Notes: generated by a model not told the origin, from the sequence alone. Shown: positions 1-8,442, numbered from the stretch's first letter. The stretch: 64,000 nt of DNA from Streptomyces sp. NBC_01485 (GCF_036227125.1 NZ_CP109435.1:6634001-6698000), one strand, 5' to 3'. Made by a program: numbers and translations.

Positions 1-93
1 GCCGATTTCTCCGCCGCCGATCACCGGCTGGCGCTCGACTACGCGGCGCGCTGCTGCGCCGTCGTCCGCACGGTCAAGGAGCTCGTCGCGTGA
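1..93 (+). CDS. phzD: PhzD-type isochorismatase, C-terminal end only
   Basis: Only the last 30 codons are in the window. The visible residues run ADFSAADHRLALDYAARC, then CAVVRTVKELVA. They line up by eye with the C-terminus I remember for Pseudomonas PhzD ([20 protein letters not shown]), where this helix follows the catalytic core. PhzD hydrolyses 2-amino-2-deoxyisochorismate to trans-2,3-dihydro-3-hydroxyanthranilate, releasing pyruvate. The stop overlaps the GTG of the next gene, a PhzE-type ADIC synthase, by four bases, so the two are translationally coupled and catalyse consecutive steps. The catalytic Asp/Lys region lies outside the window and cannot be checked. Confidence 0.8.
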   Translation, partial: ADFSAADHRLALDYAARCCAVVRTVKELVA

Positions 94-2084
94 CAACCGA
101 TCCCCTGACGTCCGATCCCCTGACGTCCGATCCCTTGACGTCCGATCCCTTGACGTCCGATCCCTTGACGTCCGATCCGCCGGCATCCGACGCACCGGCA
201 TCCGATCTGCTCGACAGGGTGCTGGCACCGCATCCGCCGCCCTTCGCGCTGCTGCACCGGCCCGGGGCGGGCGGCGGCGGGCGGTTGGAGGTGCTCGTCG
301 GCGAGGTGCGCAGCCGGCCCACGCTCGCGTCGATCCCGCTGCCGACCGGGCCGACCGGGCCGCCCGCCGACGGCCGGGCCCGTCACGACGTCCTGGCCCT
401 GGTGCCCTACCGGCAGATCGGCGAGCGCGGCTACGCCGGCGTCGACGACGGCGCGCCGCTGCTCACCCTGGAGGTGACCGCCCAGGAGACGCTGCCCCTG
501 GCCGAGGCCCTGCCCCGGCTCGTCCGCACGCCGACCCGGCTGGTCGACGGGCACTTCGCACCCGACGACGAGACGTACGCCGCGACGGTACGGAAGGTCA
601 TCGCGGACGAGATCGGCATGGGCGAGGGCGCGAACTTCGTCATCAAACGCTCGTACCGGGCGCGGATCGGCGACTACTCCCTGGCCGGCGCGCTGTCCTT
701 CTTCCGCAACCTGGTGGAGACCGAGTCCGGCGCGCACTGGACCCATGTCGTGCACACCGGCAGCCGCACCTTCGTCGGGGCCTCGCCGGAACGGCATGTG
801 AGCCTGTCCGGCGGGACGGTGGTGATGAACCCGATCAGCGGCACCTACCGCTATCCCGCCGCCGGCGCCGACCTGTCCCAGGTGCTGGGGTTCCTCGCCG
901 ACCCCAAGGAGACCGACGAGCTGTACATGGTCCTCGACGAGGAACTGAAGATGATGGCCCGGGTCTGCGACACCGGGGGCACGGTGGTCGGCCCGTATCT
1001 GAAGGAGATGGCCCGGCTCGCGCACACCGAGTACCTCATCGAGGGACGCAGCACCCGCGACCCGAGGGAGATCCTGCGGGAGACGCTGCTCGCGCCCACG
1101 GTCACCGGCAGCCCGCTGGAGAGCGCCTGCCGGGTGATCGCGCGGTACGAGCCCGAGGGGCGCGGCTACTACAGCGGAGTCGCCGCCCTGATCGGCAGGG
1201 ACGAACAGGGCGCCCGCGCACTGGACTCCTGCATTCTCATCCGCACCGCCGAGATCGACCCGGACGGCCGCGTCGACATAGGGGTCGGCGCCACCGTCGT
1301 ACGGCACTCCGACCCGGATGCCGAGGCGGCGGAGACGCGGGCGAAGGCTGCCGGGCTGCTCGCCGCCCTGGAGGGCGCGCGGACGGGGCGGTTCGCCGAC
1401 CATCCGCAGGTGCGCGCCGCGCTGGCAGAACGCAACGCCTCCGTCGCCGAGTTCTGGCTCGGCGGACCGGACACGCGCGCCACGGTGGTGCCGGCGCTGG
1501 CCGGGGCCCGGGTGCTGGTCGTCGACGCGGAGGACACCTTCACCGCGATGCTCGACCACCAACTCCGCGCGCTGGGACTGTCGGTGACGGTGTGCCGGTT
1601 CGACGAGGAGTACGCGTCCGCGCTGCGCGAGCACGATCTCGTGGTGCTCGGTCCCGGCCCCGGCGACCCCCGCGACGCCGGGCATCCGAAGATCGCGCGG
1701 CTGCGGACGGTCGTCGACGAACTGCTCGCCGAGGACCGCCCGTTCCTCGCGGTGTGCCTCAGTCACCAAGTGCTGTGCACCCGGCTGGGGTTCGAGGTGG
1801 CGCGCCGGGAGGTGCCCAACCAGGGGACGCGGCGGGAGATCGACTTCTTCGGGGCGCGCGAGACGGTCGGCTTCTACAACACGTTCGCCGCGCGCTCGTC
1901 CGAGGACAAGGCCGAGTGCGCGGGGGTGGGCGCGGTGGAGGTCAGCCGGGACCGGGACACCGGTGAGGTGCACGCGCTGCGCGGACCGCACTTCGCGTCC
2001 GTGCAGTTCCACGCCGAGTCGGTGCTCAGCCGGGACGGCGTGCGCATCCTCGCCGAACTGCTGACGGGCCTCGTGCGCGGGTGA
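90..2084 (+). CDS. phzE: PhzE-type 2-amino-2-desoxyisochorismate (ADIC) synthase, fused TrpE/TrpG
   Basis: A 664-residue fusion. An anthranilate-synthase-type chorismate-binding domain (about residues 40-440) precedes a class I glutamine amidotransferase (about 465-660). Visible motifs are NPISGTYRYP, DEELKMMARVCD, HTEYLIEGRS and GRGYYSGVAAL in the first domain. The second has GPGPGD, the nucleophile in AVCLSHQ (Cys556) and QFHAES (His641, Glu643). The fused order and CLSHQ/QFHAES forms fit PhzE-type enzymes, which convert chorismate plus glutamine to ADIC without making anthranilate. Coupling to phzD supports this over a TrpEG enzyme. The N-terminus before LLDRVLAPHPPP is a low-complexity repeat; the GTG start is chosen from the GTGA overlap with phzD, but translation could begin later. 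A strong hairpin follows the stop. Confidence 0.85.
   Translation: MTTDPLTSDPLTSDPLTSDPLTSDPLTSDPPASDAPASDLLDRVLAPHPPPFALLHRPGAGGGGRLEVLVGEVRSRPTLASIPLPTGPTGPPADGRARHDVLALVPYRQIGERGYAGVDDGAPLLTLEVTAQETLPLAEALPRLVRTPTRLVDGHFAPDDETYAATVRKVIADEIGMGEGANFVIKRSYRARIGDYSLAGALSFFRNLVETESGAHWTHVVHTGSRTFVGASPERHVSLSGGTVVMNPISGTYRYPAAGADLSQVLGFLADPKETDELYMVLDEELKMMARVCDTGGTVVGPYLKEMARLAHTEYLIEGRSTRDPREILRETLLAPTVTGSPLESACRVIARYEPEGRGYYSGVAALIGRDEQGARALDSCILIRTAEIDPDGRVDIGVGATVVRHSDPDAEAAETRAKAAGLLAALEGARTGRFADHPQVRAALAERNASVAEFWLGGPDTRATVVPALAGARVLVVDAEDTFTAMLDHQLRALGLSVTVCRFDEEYASALREHDLVVLGPGPGDPRDAGHPKIARLRTVVDELLAEDRPFLAVCLSHQVLCTRLGFEVARREVPNQGTRREIDFFGARETVGFYNTFAARSSEDKAECAGVGAVEVSRDRDTGEVHALRGPHFASVQFHAESVLSRDGVRILAELLTGLVRG
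93..182 (+). repeat. 15-bp in-frame tandem repeat at the 5' end of phzE
   Basis: Four exact TSDPL pentapeptide units, preceded by TTDPL and followed by the degenerate units TSDPP, ASDAP and ASDLL, are encoded by a 15-bp repeat of the form acgtccgatcccYtg. The near-identity of copies at DNA level suggests recent slipped-strand expansion. The repeat is in frame and precedes the conserved domain, so copy-number change should not break the enzyme. Confidence 0.9.
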
Positions 2085-2095
2085 GGGCATAGAGG

Positions 2096-2127
2096 GTGAC
2101 GACATGGAGGCGTGACGACATGGAGGC
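2096..2127. repeat. Perfect 16-bp tandem duplication
   Basis: The 16-mer gtgacgacatggaggc occurs twice head to tail directly after phzE. The second copy runs into the left arm of the terminator hairpin. Confidence 0.9.
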
Positions 2128-2172
2128 GGCGGCTGTGCGGTGGGTTTTCCGGCCCACCGCACAGCCGCCGCC
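2125..2172. terminator. Bidirectional terminator between convergent phzE and the lyase remnant
   Basis: A perfect 20-bp inverted repeat (left arm 2125-2144, right arm 2153-2172) encloses the 8-base loop ttttccgg. It lies midway between two converging transcription units, so it can serve both. No long T-run is needed for a GC-rich stem of this length in Streptomyces. Confidence 0.85.
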
Positions 2173-2188
2173 GTGTGTTCCGTTCTTT

Positions 2189-2943
2189 TCAGGTGCGGTC
2201 GCGCAATGCGCGGTCGACGAGCGTCCCGGCGGCGCCGGTGTAACCCGCCGGATCGCACAGTTCCGTCAACTCGGCTTCGTCCAAGCCCAGTTCGGGTACG
2301 TCCCGTAGGACCTGGGGGAGCGTACGTCCCGTCTCCTCGGCCTCCCGTGACGCGTCGTCGAGCAGCTTCCTTGCCGCCTCGCCGCCCCACTTGGGCGCCA
2401 GCACGGAGACGATCCGCTCGGCGCTGGTCCTGGACCCGGTCAGCCCCAGGTTCGCCCGCATCCGCTCCGGCCGCACCCGCAAGCCCTCGGCGAGCTGTAC
2501 GGCGGTGTGGGCGGCGCCGCCGGTCAGCCGCAGGCACTCGCGCAACGGCTGCCACTCCGCGTGCCAGGCACCCGCCGACCGCTCGTCCTCGGAGATCAGA
2601 CGCTGCGTCAGCTGATGGAACCCCGGTGCACGTACTCGGCGGCCACCGGGTCCAGCGCCCGCACCGCTTCCCTGAAGGCCGCCACCAGCCCCACCACCGG
2701 ATTGGCGGTCTCCCGCGCCGCGAGGGCGAGCGCCCGCAGGTCGAGCCGCTCGGCGCGGGCGGCACGGGTGATCGTCTCCGCCGCGCCGGCCGGTACCGCG
2801 CCGAGCCGGGCCTGCGCCCGGGCCAGCGCGGCTTCCGCGTCCGACATGGCCTGCAACCAGGCCATGTCGCATACGGCCGCCTCGACGGGCGTCCCGGCGC
2901 GCACGGGGGAGAGGAGCCCGGCGTCGATGAGGACGTCGTTCAT
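2189..2943 (-). pseudogene. CMLE/fumarase-superfamily lyase remnant (CreD-like nitrosuccinate lyase), internally deleted and frameshifted
   Basis: The first ~110 codons read as a normal 3-carboxy-muconate-cycloisomerase-like N-terminus, ending in EYVHRGSIS. This matches the family's VH(W/R)GxTSQD signature, but a stop follows at once (2608-2610). A different frame then gives a normal family C-terminus, from RLISEDERSAGAWHAEW to DPAGYTGAAGTLVDRALRD. About 200 central residues are missing, including the mobile SSxMPxKxNP-type catalytic loop, and the join at about 2611-2614 is out of frame. CreD, FzmL and relatives in this superfamily split nitrosuccinate into fumarate and nitrous acid. The neighbouring CreE-like gene, whose stop overlaps this ATG by four bases, makes that the best family guess. 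PcaB is the alternative. The fragment cannot be catalytic as it stands. Confidence 0.8.
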
Positions 2944-4979
2944 ACGATCACCCCCGTGAACCGGCCGCTGTCGGCCACGGCCGACCGCGCGGGTGCCCGC
3001 CTGGCCGGGGCCAGGGCGAGGACCGCCCGGGCGATCGCGTCGGCGTCGCCCAGGGTCACCGAGTCCACGCCTGGGCGGACTCCGGCGGCGGTGACCCAGT
3101 GGACCGACTCGGTCGGGACGCCGTACGCGAACCGGCGGGGGTGCGGGCGGCCCTGTCCGTCGACGACCCGGCAGGGCCGCTCGGTGACGGACAGGCCGCC
3201 CGTCTCGTGCCGGACGCCGCACTCCCCGTCGACGTGGAACGGGCGGCACTGCTCGGTGAGGAACAGGTGACGCAGCAGCGGGTCGGCGGTGCGCCGCAGG
3301 TCGGGCGGGGGCAGCCGGGCCTCGATCAGATGCCGGGACCGTATCGGCGGGCCGGGCACGACCGTCGACCGGGCGACGAACGCGGGGCGTTCGGTGTCGA
3401 CGCGGATCTGGGTGCCGGGGCCGGTGAGCTCCAGGACCCCCGCCTCGATCAGCGCGATCATCTCCTCGGTCCGGGACACCGGGGGGCCGATGGAGAGGAA
3501 CGCGTTGAGCGGGGTGAACCAGCCCTCCAGCTCGTCGAGGTGCGAACCGCCCTCCAGACCGCCGTGGTCGACCACCAGTCGGACCTCGTTGCGCAGGTCC
3601 CGCAGGACGTCCAGCGCCGCCTTGAGCGGGCCGCTGACGTTGCCCGCCCGCGCCGCCCGCACGTCCTGCGCCAGGTAGCCGAGCAGCCAGTCGCGGAAGT
3701 CGTCGCGGTCGGTGAAGGTCCGCCCGTGGCAGGGCCGGGCGAGGCGTTCCCAGTCCCACCGGTCGGCGGGCGCGATACCGAGGCCGTCGTCGTCCAGGAG
3801 CGCCGCCCGCTGGCGCGGCGACGCGGACGCGGACAGATAGCGGTCGACGAACTCCTCGGCCCGGGCCGCCGCCGTACCGGCCTCCGCCGTACTGCCCTCC
3901 ACCGCACCCGCCGCCCCGCGCGAGCTCAGCAGCGTGCCGTAGTAGACGGCCTCCACCTCCGCGGCGACCAGCGGCCACACGTCGGCCCGGAACCGCACCC
4001 GCTCACCGTCGCGGGACCGGTCGCGCAGCGCGGCGATCACCTCGGGGGTGAGCAGCCGCGGGGTGTGCCTGCCGAAGGCGCCCTTCTCGTTCTCCCCGCG
4101 CGCGTGGTACGGCACCCCGCGCCGGGAACTGGCGTGCAGTCGCGGCTCGCGCCCGGAGGGCCGGTACACGAGCCGGTCCCCGACCCGGTCGAAGACACCG
4201 CCCCGCCCGACGGTGAACAACGCCATGTAGTCGAAGAAGTTCAGGCCCAGACCGCGCAGCAGCACCGGCTCGCCCGGCTCGACGCGGCCCGTGTCCACGT
4301 CGGCGGGATTGGCCGGCGGGACGTAGGTGAGGTGGTGGATACGGGCCAGGCTGGCCGTCCGTTCCTGGCGGGGCGTCAGTTGCGCGGGGAGATGCCCCTG
4401 CGCCAGGACGACGGCGTCCAGGTCGTGGATCCGGGTCCCGTCCGCCAGCCGGACCCCCTGGGGCCCGCCGGGAACGCCGTGGGTGTCCGCCATCGCGACG
4501 GCGCGCGAGCGGTGCACCGTGACGGCGACGTGCGCCGGGGCCCGCGCGACCACCTGCCGGAAACAGTCCCGCAGGTAGTGCCCGTAGAGGGCGCGGGTGG
4601 GGTACGAGTCCGGCCCCAGCGCCCGGGCCTCGGCGAGCACGCCCTCGTCCACGCCTGTCTCCTCCTTACGGCGGGCCAGTCGGGCCGCCCACTCGTACAG
4701 GCTGGGGCCGGGCTCGATCGGCCCCTCGGCGCGCGTCGACGCGTCCGTGAACACGGTGATCTGGGACGCCACGGTGTTGGTGAGCAGATGGCGGGACTGG
4801 TCGGTGCGCCAGACGGCGCCCGCGCCCGGCGGGGCCGGGTCGACGACGTGCACGGTGACGGACGCGTGGGACGGCGCCGTCCGCTCGTTGGCGCACAGCC
4901 GCTCCAACAGGCACAGCCCGCGCGGTCCCGCGCCCACGAGGCACACCGCCAAGTGCCCCTCGCTCATGGTCGCGCTCAT
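2940..4979 (-). CDS. Large FAD/NAD(P)-binding protein, probable CreE-like aspartate N-monooxygenase
   Basis: A 679-residue protein opening with a Rossmann dinucleotide site, LVGAGPRGLCLLERL (about residues 14-28). It has the NAD_binding_9-type architecture of the FAD/NAD(P)-binding proteins that include CreE and FzmM. In cremeomycin and fosfazinomycin biosynthesis these oxidise L-aspartate to nitrosuccinate. Other recognisable stretches are LAQGHLP, GLGLNFFDYMALFT and GRPHPRRFAYGVPTE. The ATG is chosen because it overlaps the upstream monooxygenase stop by four bases (ATGA); a second ATG lies four codons in. The stop overlaps the ATG of the CreD-like remnant, so this looks like an ancestral creE-creD pair. 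The whole frame is open with no sign of decay. The assignment rests on domain type plus partner gene; a different FAD-dependent role is possible. Confidence 0.6.
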   Translation of the reverse strand: MSATMSEGHLAVCLVGAGPRGLCLLERLCANERTAPSHASVTVHVVDPAPPGAGAVWRTDQSRHLLTNTVASQITVFTDASTRAEGPIEPGPSLYEWAARLARRKEETGVDEGVLAEARALGPDSYPTRALYGHYLRDCFRQVVARAPAHVAVTVHRSRAVAMADTHGVPGGPQGVRLADGTRIHDLDAVVLAQGHLPAQLTPRQERTASLARIHHLTYVPPANPADVDTGRVEPGEPVLLRGLGLNFFDYMALFTVGRGGVFDRVGDRLVYRPSGREPRLHASSRRGVPYHARGENEKGAFGRHTPRLLTPEVIAALRDRSRDGERVRFRADVWPLVAAEVEAVYYGTLLSSRGAAGAVEGSTAEAGTAAARAEEFVDRYLSASASPRQRAALLDDDGLGIAPADRWDWERLARPCHGRTFTDRDDFRDWLLGYLAQDVRAARAGNVSGPLKAALDVLRDLRNEVRLVVDHGGLEGGSHLDELEGWFTPLNAFLSIGPPVSRTEEMIALIEAGVLELTGPGTQIRVDTERPAFVARSTVVPGPPIRSRHLIEARLPPPDLRRTADPLLRHLFLTEQCRPFHVDGECGVRHETGGLSVTERPCRVVDGQGRPHPRRFAYGVPTESVHWVTAAGVRPGVDSVTLGDADAIARAVLALAPARRAPARSAVADSGRFTGVIV

Positions 4980-6250
4980 CGGCGGGCTCCGGTGGTGCCG
5001 AACTCGCGGGCTCCGTGCATCCAGGCCACATGGTCGTGCAGGGCCGTGCCGGACAGGGCCGACAACATCTCGTTCCTCGCTTTCGCTTCGGCTCCGGCCG
5101 GATGCCACAGCCGGGTGCTCGCCCGGGCGGCGTGGGTGATCCGGGCGGTGCGGTCGTGCCGTTCGGCGTGGTACTTCTCGAACAGGTCAGGAATCCGGTC
5201 GGGGATCTGATCGGGAATCCGGTCGCGGATCGCGTCCGTGCCGTCGTCGAGACCGCCGTCGCGGCCGTCGGCCAGCAGGTCGCCCAGGACGACGGCGTCC
5301 TCCAGGGCCTGGCAGGCGCCCTGGGCGGCGTAGTGCAGCATCGGGTGGGCGGCGTCGCCGAGCAGCGTGACCCGGCCGTCGGTCCAGCGGTCCACCGGGT
5401 CCCGGTCGACCAGCGACCACGACCGCCAGTCCTCGCCCAGCGCCAGCAGCCGCCGCGCCGTCCCGTCCAGGTCGGCGAACGCGCGCCGCACCCGGTCCCG
5501 GTCCACGGCGACCCCGGCGAACGCCTCGGTGACCCCGTTCTCGACGCTCGGGGCGAGATTGAGATACCGGCCGCCGGCGATCGCGTAGTGCACGAAGTGC
5601 CGGCCCGGCCCCGCCCACCAGGTCACGGCGTTCCAGCGCAGCTCCTCGGGGACGCGCTCCATCGGGATGACCGTCCGGTACACCGTGATGCCCGCGACGC
5701 GCGGTGCGCCGTCGCCGACGAGTTGCCGCCGGATCGCCGAGCGGATGCCGTCGGCGCCGATCACCGCGTCCCCGGCGACCTGACCGCCGTCGGCCAGGAG
5801 CACGGTCGCGCCGGAGCCGTCCTGCCGGTAGCCGGTGGCCCGGCTGCCGGCCCGCAGTTCGACCGCCGGCGACCGGCGGCAGGCGTCCAGCAGCAGCCGG
5901 TGCAGTTCGCCGCGGTGGACGACGACGTACGGATTGCTGAACCGGCTCCGGTAGGCGCCGGTGAGCGGCATGCTCGCCACGTGGGCGCCGGTCACGCCGT
6001 CCATGAACCGCAGTTCGTCGATGTGCACCGCGCGGGCGCGCACGGCGTCGCCGAGCCCGAGGCGGTCGAGGGCGTGCAGCCCGTTCGGCGCGAGCTGGAT
6101 GCCCGCGCCGATCTCCGCGAACTCGTCGGCCCGCTCCAGCACCACGGCCCGGTGTCCGGCACTGTTCCCGGCCCGGCGTCCCGCGCGGGTGACGGCGAGG
6201 GCCGCCGCCAGACCGCCGATGCCGCCCCCGACGATGACCGTCTTCGCCAT
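4976..6250 (-). CDS. FAD-dependent aromatic monooxygenase (salicylate / 3-hydroxybenzoate 6-hydroxylase type)
   Basis: A 424-residue class A flavoprotein hydroxylase. It has the N-terminal FAD site VIVGGGIGGLAAALA, a VIGADGIRSAIRR segment matching the family's DG motif, and the late FAD motif GDAAHPMLHYAAQGACQALED. These enzymes use NAD(P)H and oxygen to hydroxylate, often decarboxylatively, aromatic acids such as salicylate or 3-hydroxybenzoate. A 3-hydroxyanthranilate-derived acid would be a reasonable substrate here, but that is inference. The start is 11 bases after the adenylating enzyme's stop, and the stop overlaps the CreE-like ATG, so it sits in the same operon. An insertion near residue 345 contains the internal repeat RIPDQIPDRIPD. 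Confidence 0.8.
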   Translation of the reverse strand: MAKTVIVGGGIGGLAAALAVTRAGRRAGNSAGHRAVVLERADEFAEIGAGIQLAPNGLHALDRLGLGDAVRARAVHIDELRFMDGVTGAHVASMPLTGAYRSRFSNPYVVVHRGELHRLLLDACRRSPAVELRAGSRATGYRQDGSGATVLLADGGQVAGDAVIGADGIRSAIRRQLVGDGAPRVAGITVYRTVIPMERVPEELRWNAVTWWAGPGRHFVHYAIAGGRYLNLAPSVENGVTEAFAGVAVDRDRVRRAFADLDGTARRLLALGEDWRSWSLVDRDPVDRWTDGRVTLLGDAAHPMLHYAAQGACQALEDAVVLGDLLADGRDGGLDDGTDAIRDRIPDQIPDRIPDLFEKYHAERHDRTARITHAARASTRLWHPAGAEAKARNEMLSALSGTALHDHVAWMHGAREFGTTGARR

Positions 6251-6261
6251 GCCGCCGCCCC

Positions 6262-7833
6262 CTACTCGCCCGGACCGGCCGCGGTCAGCCGCTTCGCCAG
6301 TTCGAGTCGCTTGATCTTCGTGGTGGCGGTCTGCGGCAGGTCCGTCAGACGCCACTGCACCGGCTCCGCCATCGCCGGCAGCCCGGCCACCGCGCCGCGC
6401 CACGCATCCCGGTCGAGCGGCTTGTCGTCCTTGGTGCACACGACGGGGACGGCGGCGCCGCCCGCGTCCGGGATGATGATCACCTCGGTGAGTTCGTCCA
6501 GCTTCGCGAACAGGGCGTCCTCGACGGCGAGGGTGCTGCCGAACCCCGGGATGAGATCGACCTCGCGGTCGAGCAGGTGCAGACACCCCCACCTCGTCCG
6601 GTAGCCGACGTCGCCCATCCGCCACCAGCCGTCGCTGAGCTGCCGGTCGTAGCGCTCCTGCTCGCCCAGGTAGGTCTTGATGCGTCCGTCGCTGCGCACC
6701 TCGATGTAGCCCGGGTTGGACTCCGACGGCGGCTGCCCGTCGCGGCTGACCACCCGCACGTCGGTCATGCCCGGGAAGGGCCGGCCCACACAGCGCCCGT
6801 CCGCCTCCGGGGCGTGCCGCCGGGTGAAGGCGCGCACCACCGTGGGACCCACCTCGCTCTGTCCGTAGAGCTGCCCGAAGAGCGGCGCCCGGCGGCGTGA
6901 GGCGTGCAGCAGCCGGTGCACGGTGCGCGGATGGATGGCGTCGAACGTACTGCTGAACAGCTTGACGTTGCCCAGCGGTTCGCGCGGATCGTCCGCCAGG
7001 CTCTCCCAGCGCATGAAGGTGTTGGGATGCGCTTCCAGGATGCCCGGCCGGATCCGCGCGAAGAGGTCGCCCGCCCGCACCGGGTCCGAGTCGGACAGCA
7101 CGAGGATCGGGAAGCCCTTCAGCAGCGAGATGGCCAGGGCGGTGAACAGCCGCGAGTGGACGAACGAGACGTGCATCGCGATGGGTTCCCGCCTGCGGAC
7201 GACCGGCTCGATCGCCAGCCGCTGCGGACGGTAACGGGCCTGTAGCGTCCGGCCCGTGTGCACCGCCAGCTTGGGGACGCCGGTCGTCCCGGAGGTGTGG
7301 GTGATCAGCGCCGGGTGGTCGGCGGGCGTGGTCACCGCGGCGACCCGGCGGACGCCGGCGAAGTCCTCCAGTTCCACGGCGCGTTCGTGGTGACCGGAGG
7401 TGAGCAGGACGCTCTCGGCGAGGTCGAACACCGACTCGGGCAGCGACCCCTCCAGCGTGACCTGGTCGGTGACCAGGTGCGGCCGGTCCGCGCGGCGCAT
7501 CAGCTCGGCCACCGTGTCGCCGTCGAGCTGGGGCGAGAGCAGGACGGGCACCGCGCCGATACGGCTGATCGCGCAGGCGAGCAGCGTGATGTCGAAACTG
7601 TCGGACTTGTGGACGACGACACGGTCGCCGGGCTTCACCGTCGCCTCCCAGAGCCGCGAGGCCAGGTCGGCCACCAGGTCGGCCAGCTCCGCAACGGTGG
7701 CCCGGCGGCCCAGGTCCGGGGCCAGGTCGAGATCGTGGTCGAGGATCAGCACGTTCGCCGGATGCCGGGACGCCGCACGCTCGAAGAGCGTCCCCAGCCG
7801 GATTCCATGGTTCCCAATGCGCTGCAGCAGCAT
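6262..7833 (-). CDS. ANL-superfamily acyl-adenylating enzyme, candidate CreM-like diazotase or acyl-CoA ligase
   Basis: A 523-residue AMP-binding enzyme. The phosphate-binding loop reads ALITHTSGTTGVPKLAVH and the mid motif LYGQSEVGP. The late segment WWRMGDVGYRTRWGCLHLLDRE corresponds to the adenylation core A7/A8 motifs. The C-terminal TATTKIKRLEL carries the usual catalytic lysine. Most members activate a carboxylate for CoA or carrier transfer. In nitrous-acid clusters, however, homologues such as CreM and AvaA6 use ATP to diazotise an aromatic amine. The neighbouring CreE/CreD-like genes make that plausible, but sequence alone cannot separate the two roles. No carrier protein is visible in the window. 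It lies 24 bases after the SRPBCC gene and 11 before the monooxygenase. Confidence 0.75.
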   Translation of the reverse strand: MLLQRIGNHGIRLGTLFERAASRHPANVLILDHDLDLAPDLGRRATVAELADLVADLASRLWEATVKPGDRVVVHKSDSFDITLLACAISRIGAVPVLLSPQLDGDTVAELMRRADRPHLVTDQVTLEGSLPESVFDLAESVLLTSGHHERAVELEDFAGVRRVAAVTTPADHPALITHTSGTTGVPKLAVHTGRTLQARYRPQRLAIEPVVRRREPIAMHVSFVHSRLFTALAISLLKGFPILVLSDSDPVRAGDLFARIRPGILEAHPNTFMRWESLADDPREPLGNVKLFSSTFDAIHPRTVHRLLHASRRRAPLFGQLYGQSEVGPTVVRAFTRRHAPEADGRCVGRPFPGMTDVRVVSRDGQPPSESNPGYIEVRSDGRIKTYLGEQERYDRQLSDGWWRMGDVGYRTRWGCLHLLDREVDLIPGFGSTLAVEDALFAKLDELTEVIIIPDAGGAAVPVVCTKDDKPLDRDAWRGAVAGLPAMAEPVQWRLTDLPQTATTKIKRLELAKRLTAAGPGE

Positions 7834-7857
7834 CTGTCCGCCTTCAGTTCTTCTCGG

Positions 7858-8442
7858 TCAGTTCTTCTCGACGACGTGCTTGATCCGCTGGACGGTGGCC
7901 GCGATGTCCGCCGTGAGCTTGGCCGTCCAGTCACTGAGAAACGCCTGCCTCCGCGCCGGGTCCATGCCGGCGGTGATGCCCTGGATGCCTTCGGTGGGCG
8001 CGCCCATCCAGAAGCGGTGCACGAGGACACAGCCGTCGTCGGCGGCCCGCAGCTCGAACGACCAGACGCTCTCCTGCCGCCGCCCGGCGCGGTCCCGGAT
8101 CGCCCAGCGGATGACGCGCCCCGGCTGGGCCTCGACGATCTCGGACTCGGTGGTCCACTCGCCGCGCACGACGGGCGCCCAGGCGACGACGTTCTCGGGC
8201 CGGTGGTTCTCCCCGCGGAAGACCGCGCCCACGGTCGCCGGGGTGCCGGAGATCCACTGCCCGCCGGTGCACTCGACGCTCCACTCGCCACTGCGTGGCA
8301 GGTCGCTGACGGTGGCGTACACGTCGTCCGGCGAGGCGGCGACGTGCGCTTCGGCGCTGACCTGGAAGAGGGGGGTGTCGAGGGGGCCGTCATCGGACGC
8401 GGCGTTCTCGGACGCGGTGTTCTCGAGTTCGGTATCCGTCAT
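7858..8442 (-). CDS. SRPBCC (START/polyketide-cyclase-like) protein
   Basis: A 194-residue protein. After an acidic Asn/Glu/Ala-rich lead (about 25 residues) it has the pattern of an SRPBCC helix-grip fold: AEAHVAASPDDVYATVSDLPRSGEW, a central WISGTPATVGAVFRG, and a long C-terminal helix. Such proteins bind hydrophobic or aromatic ligands, and some catalyse cyclisation or dehydration. I chose the ATG giving MTDTELEN; an in-frame TTG eight codons upstream is possible. No convincing ribosome-binding site precedes either. It sits between the MDR oxidoreductase and the adenylating enzyme, in the same direction, so it probably acts on a pathway intermediate. The substrate is unknown. Confidence 0.75.
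   Translation of the reverse strand: MTDTELENTASENAASDDGPLDTPLFQVSAEAHVAASPDDVYATVSDLPRSGEWSVECTGGQWISGTPATVGAVFRGENHRPENVVAWAPVVRGEWTTESEIVEAQPGRVIRWAIRDRAGRRQESVWSFELRAADDGCVLVHRFWMGAPTEGIQGITAGMDPARRQAFLSDWTAKLTADIAATVQRIKHVVEKN

Noticed and set aside
90..2084. Annotation as anthranilate synthase (TrpEG) for tryptophan
   Set aside because: The coupled upstream gene matches PhzD, and the motif forms fit PhzE; a TrpEG role is less likely.
39..2765. A ~900-codon open frame on the minus strand across phzE
   Set aside because: It is antisense to clear PhzE motifs, has skewed Arg/Gly/Pro composition and no domain pattern; long shadow frames are expected in GC-rich DNA.
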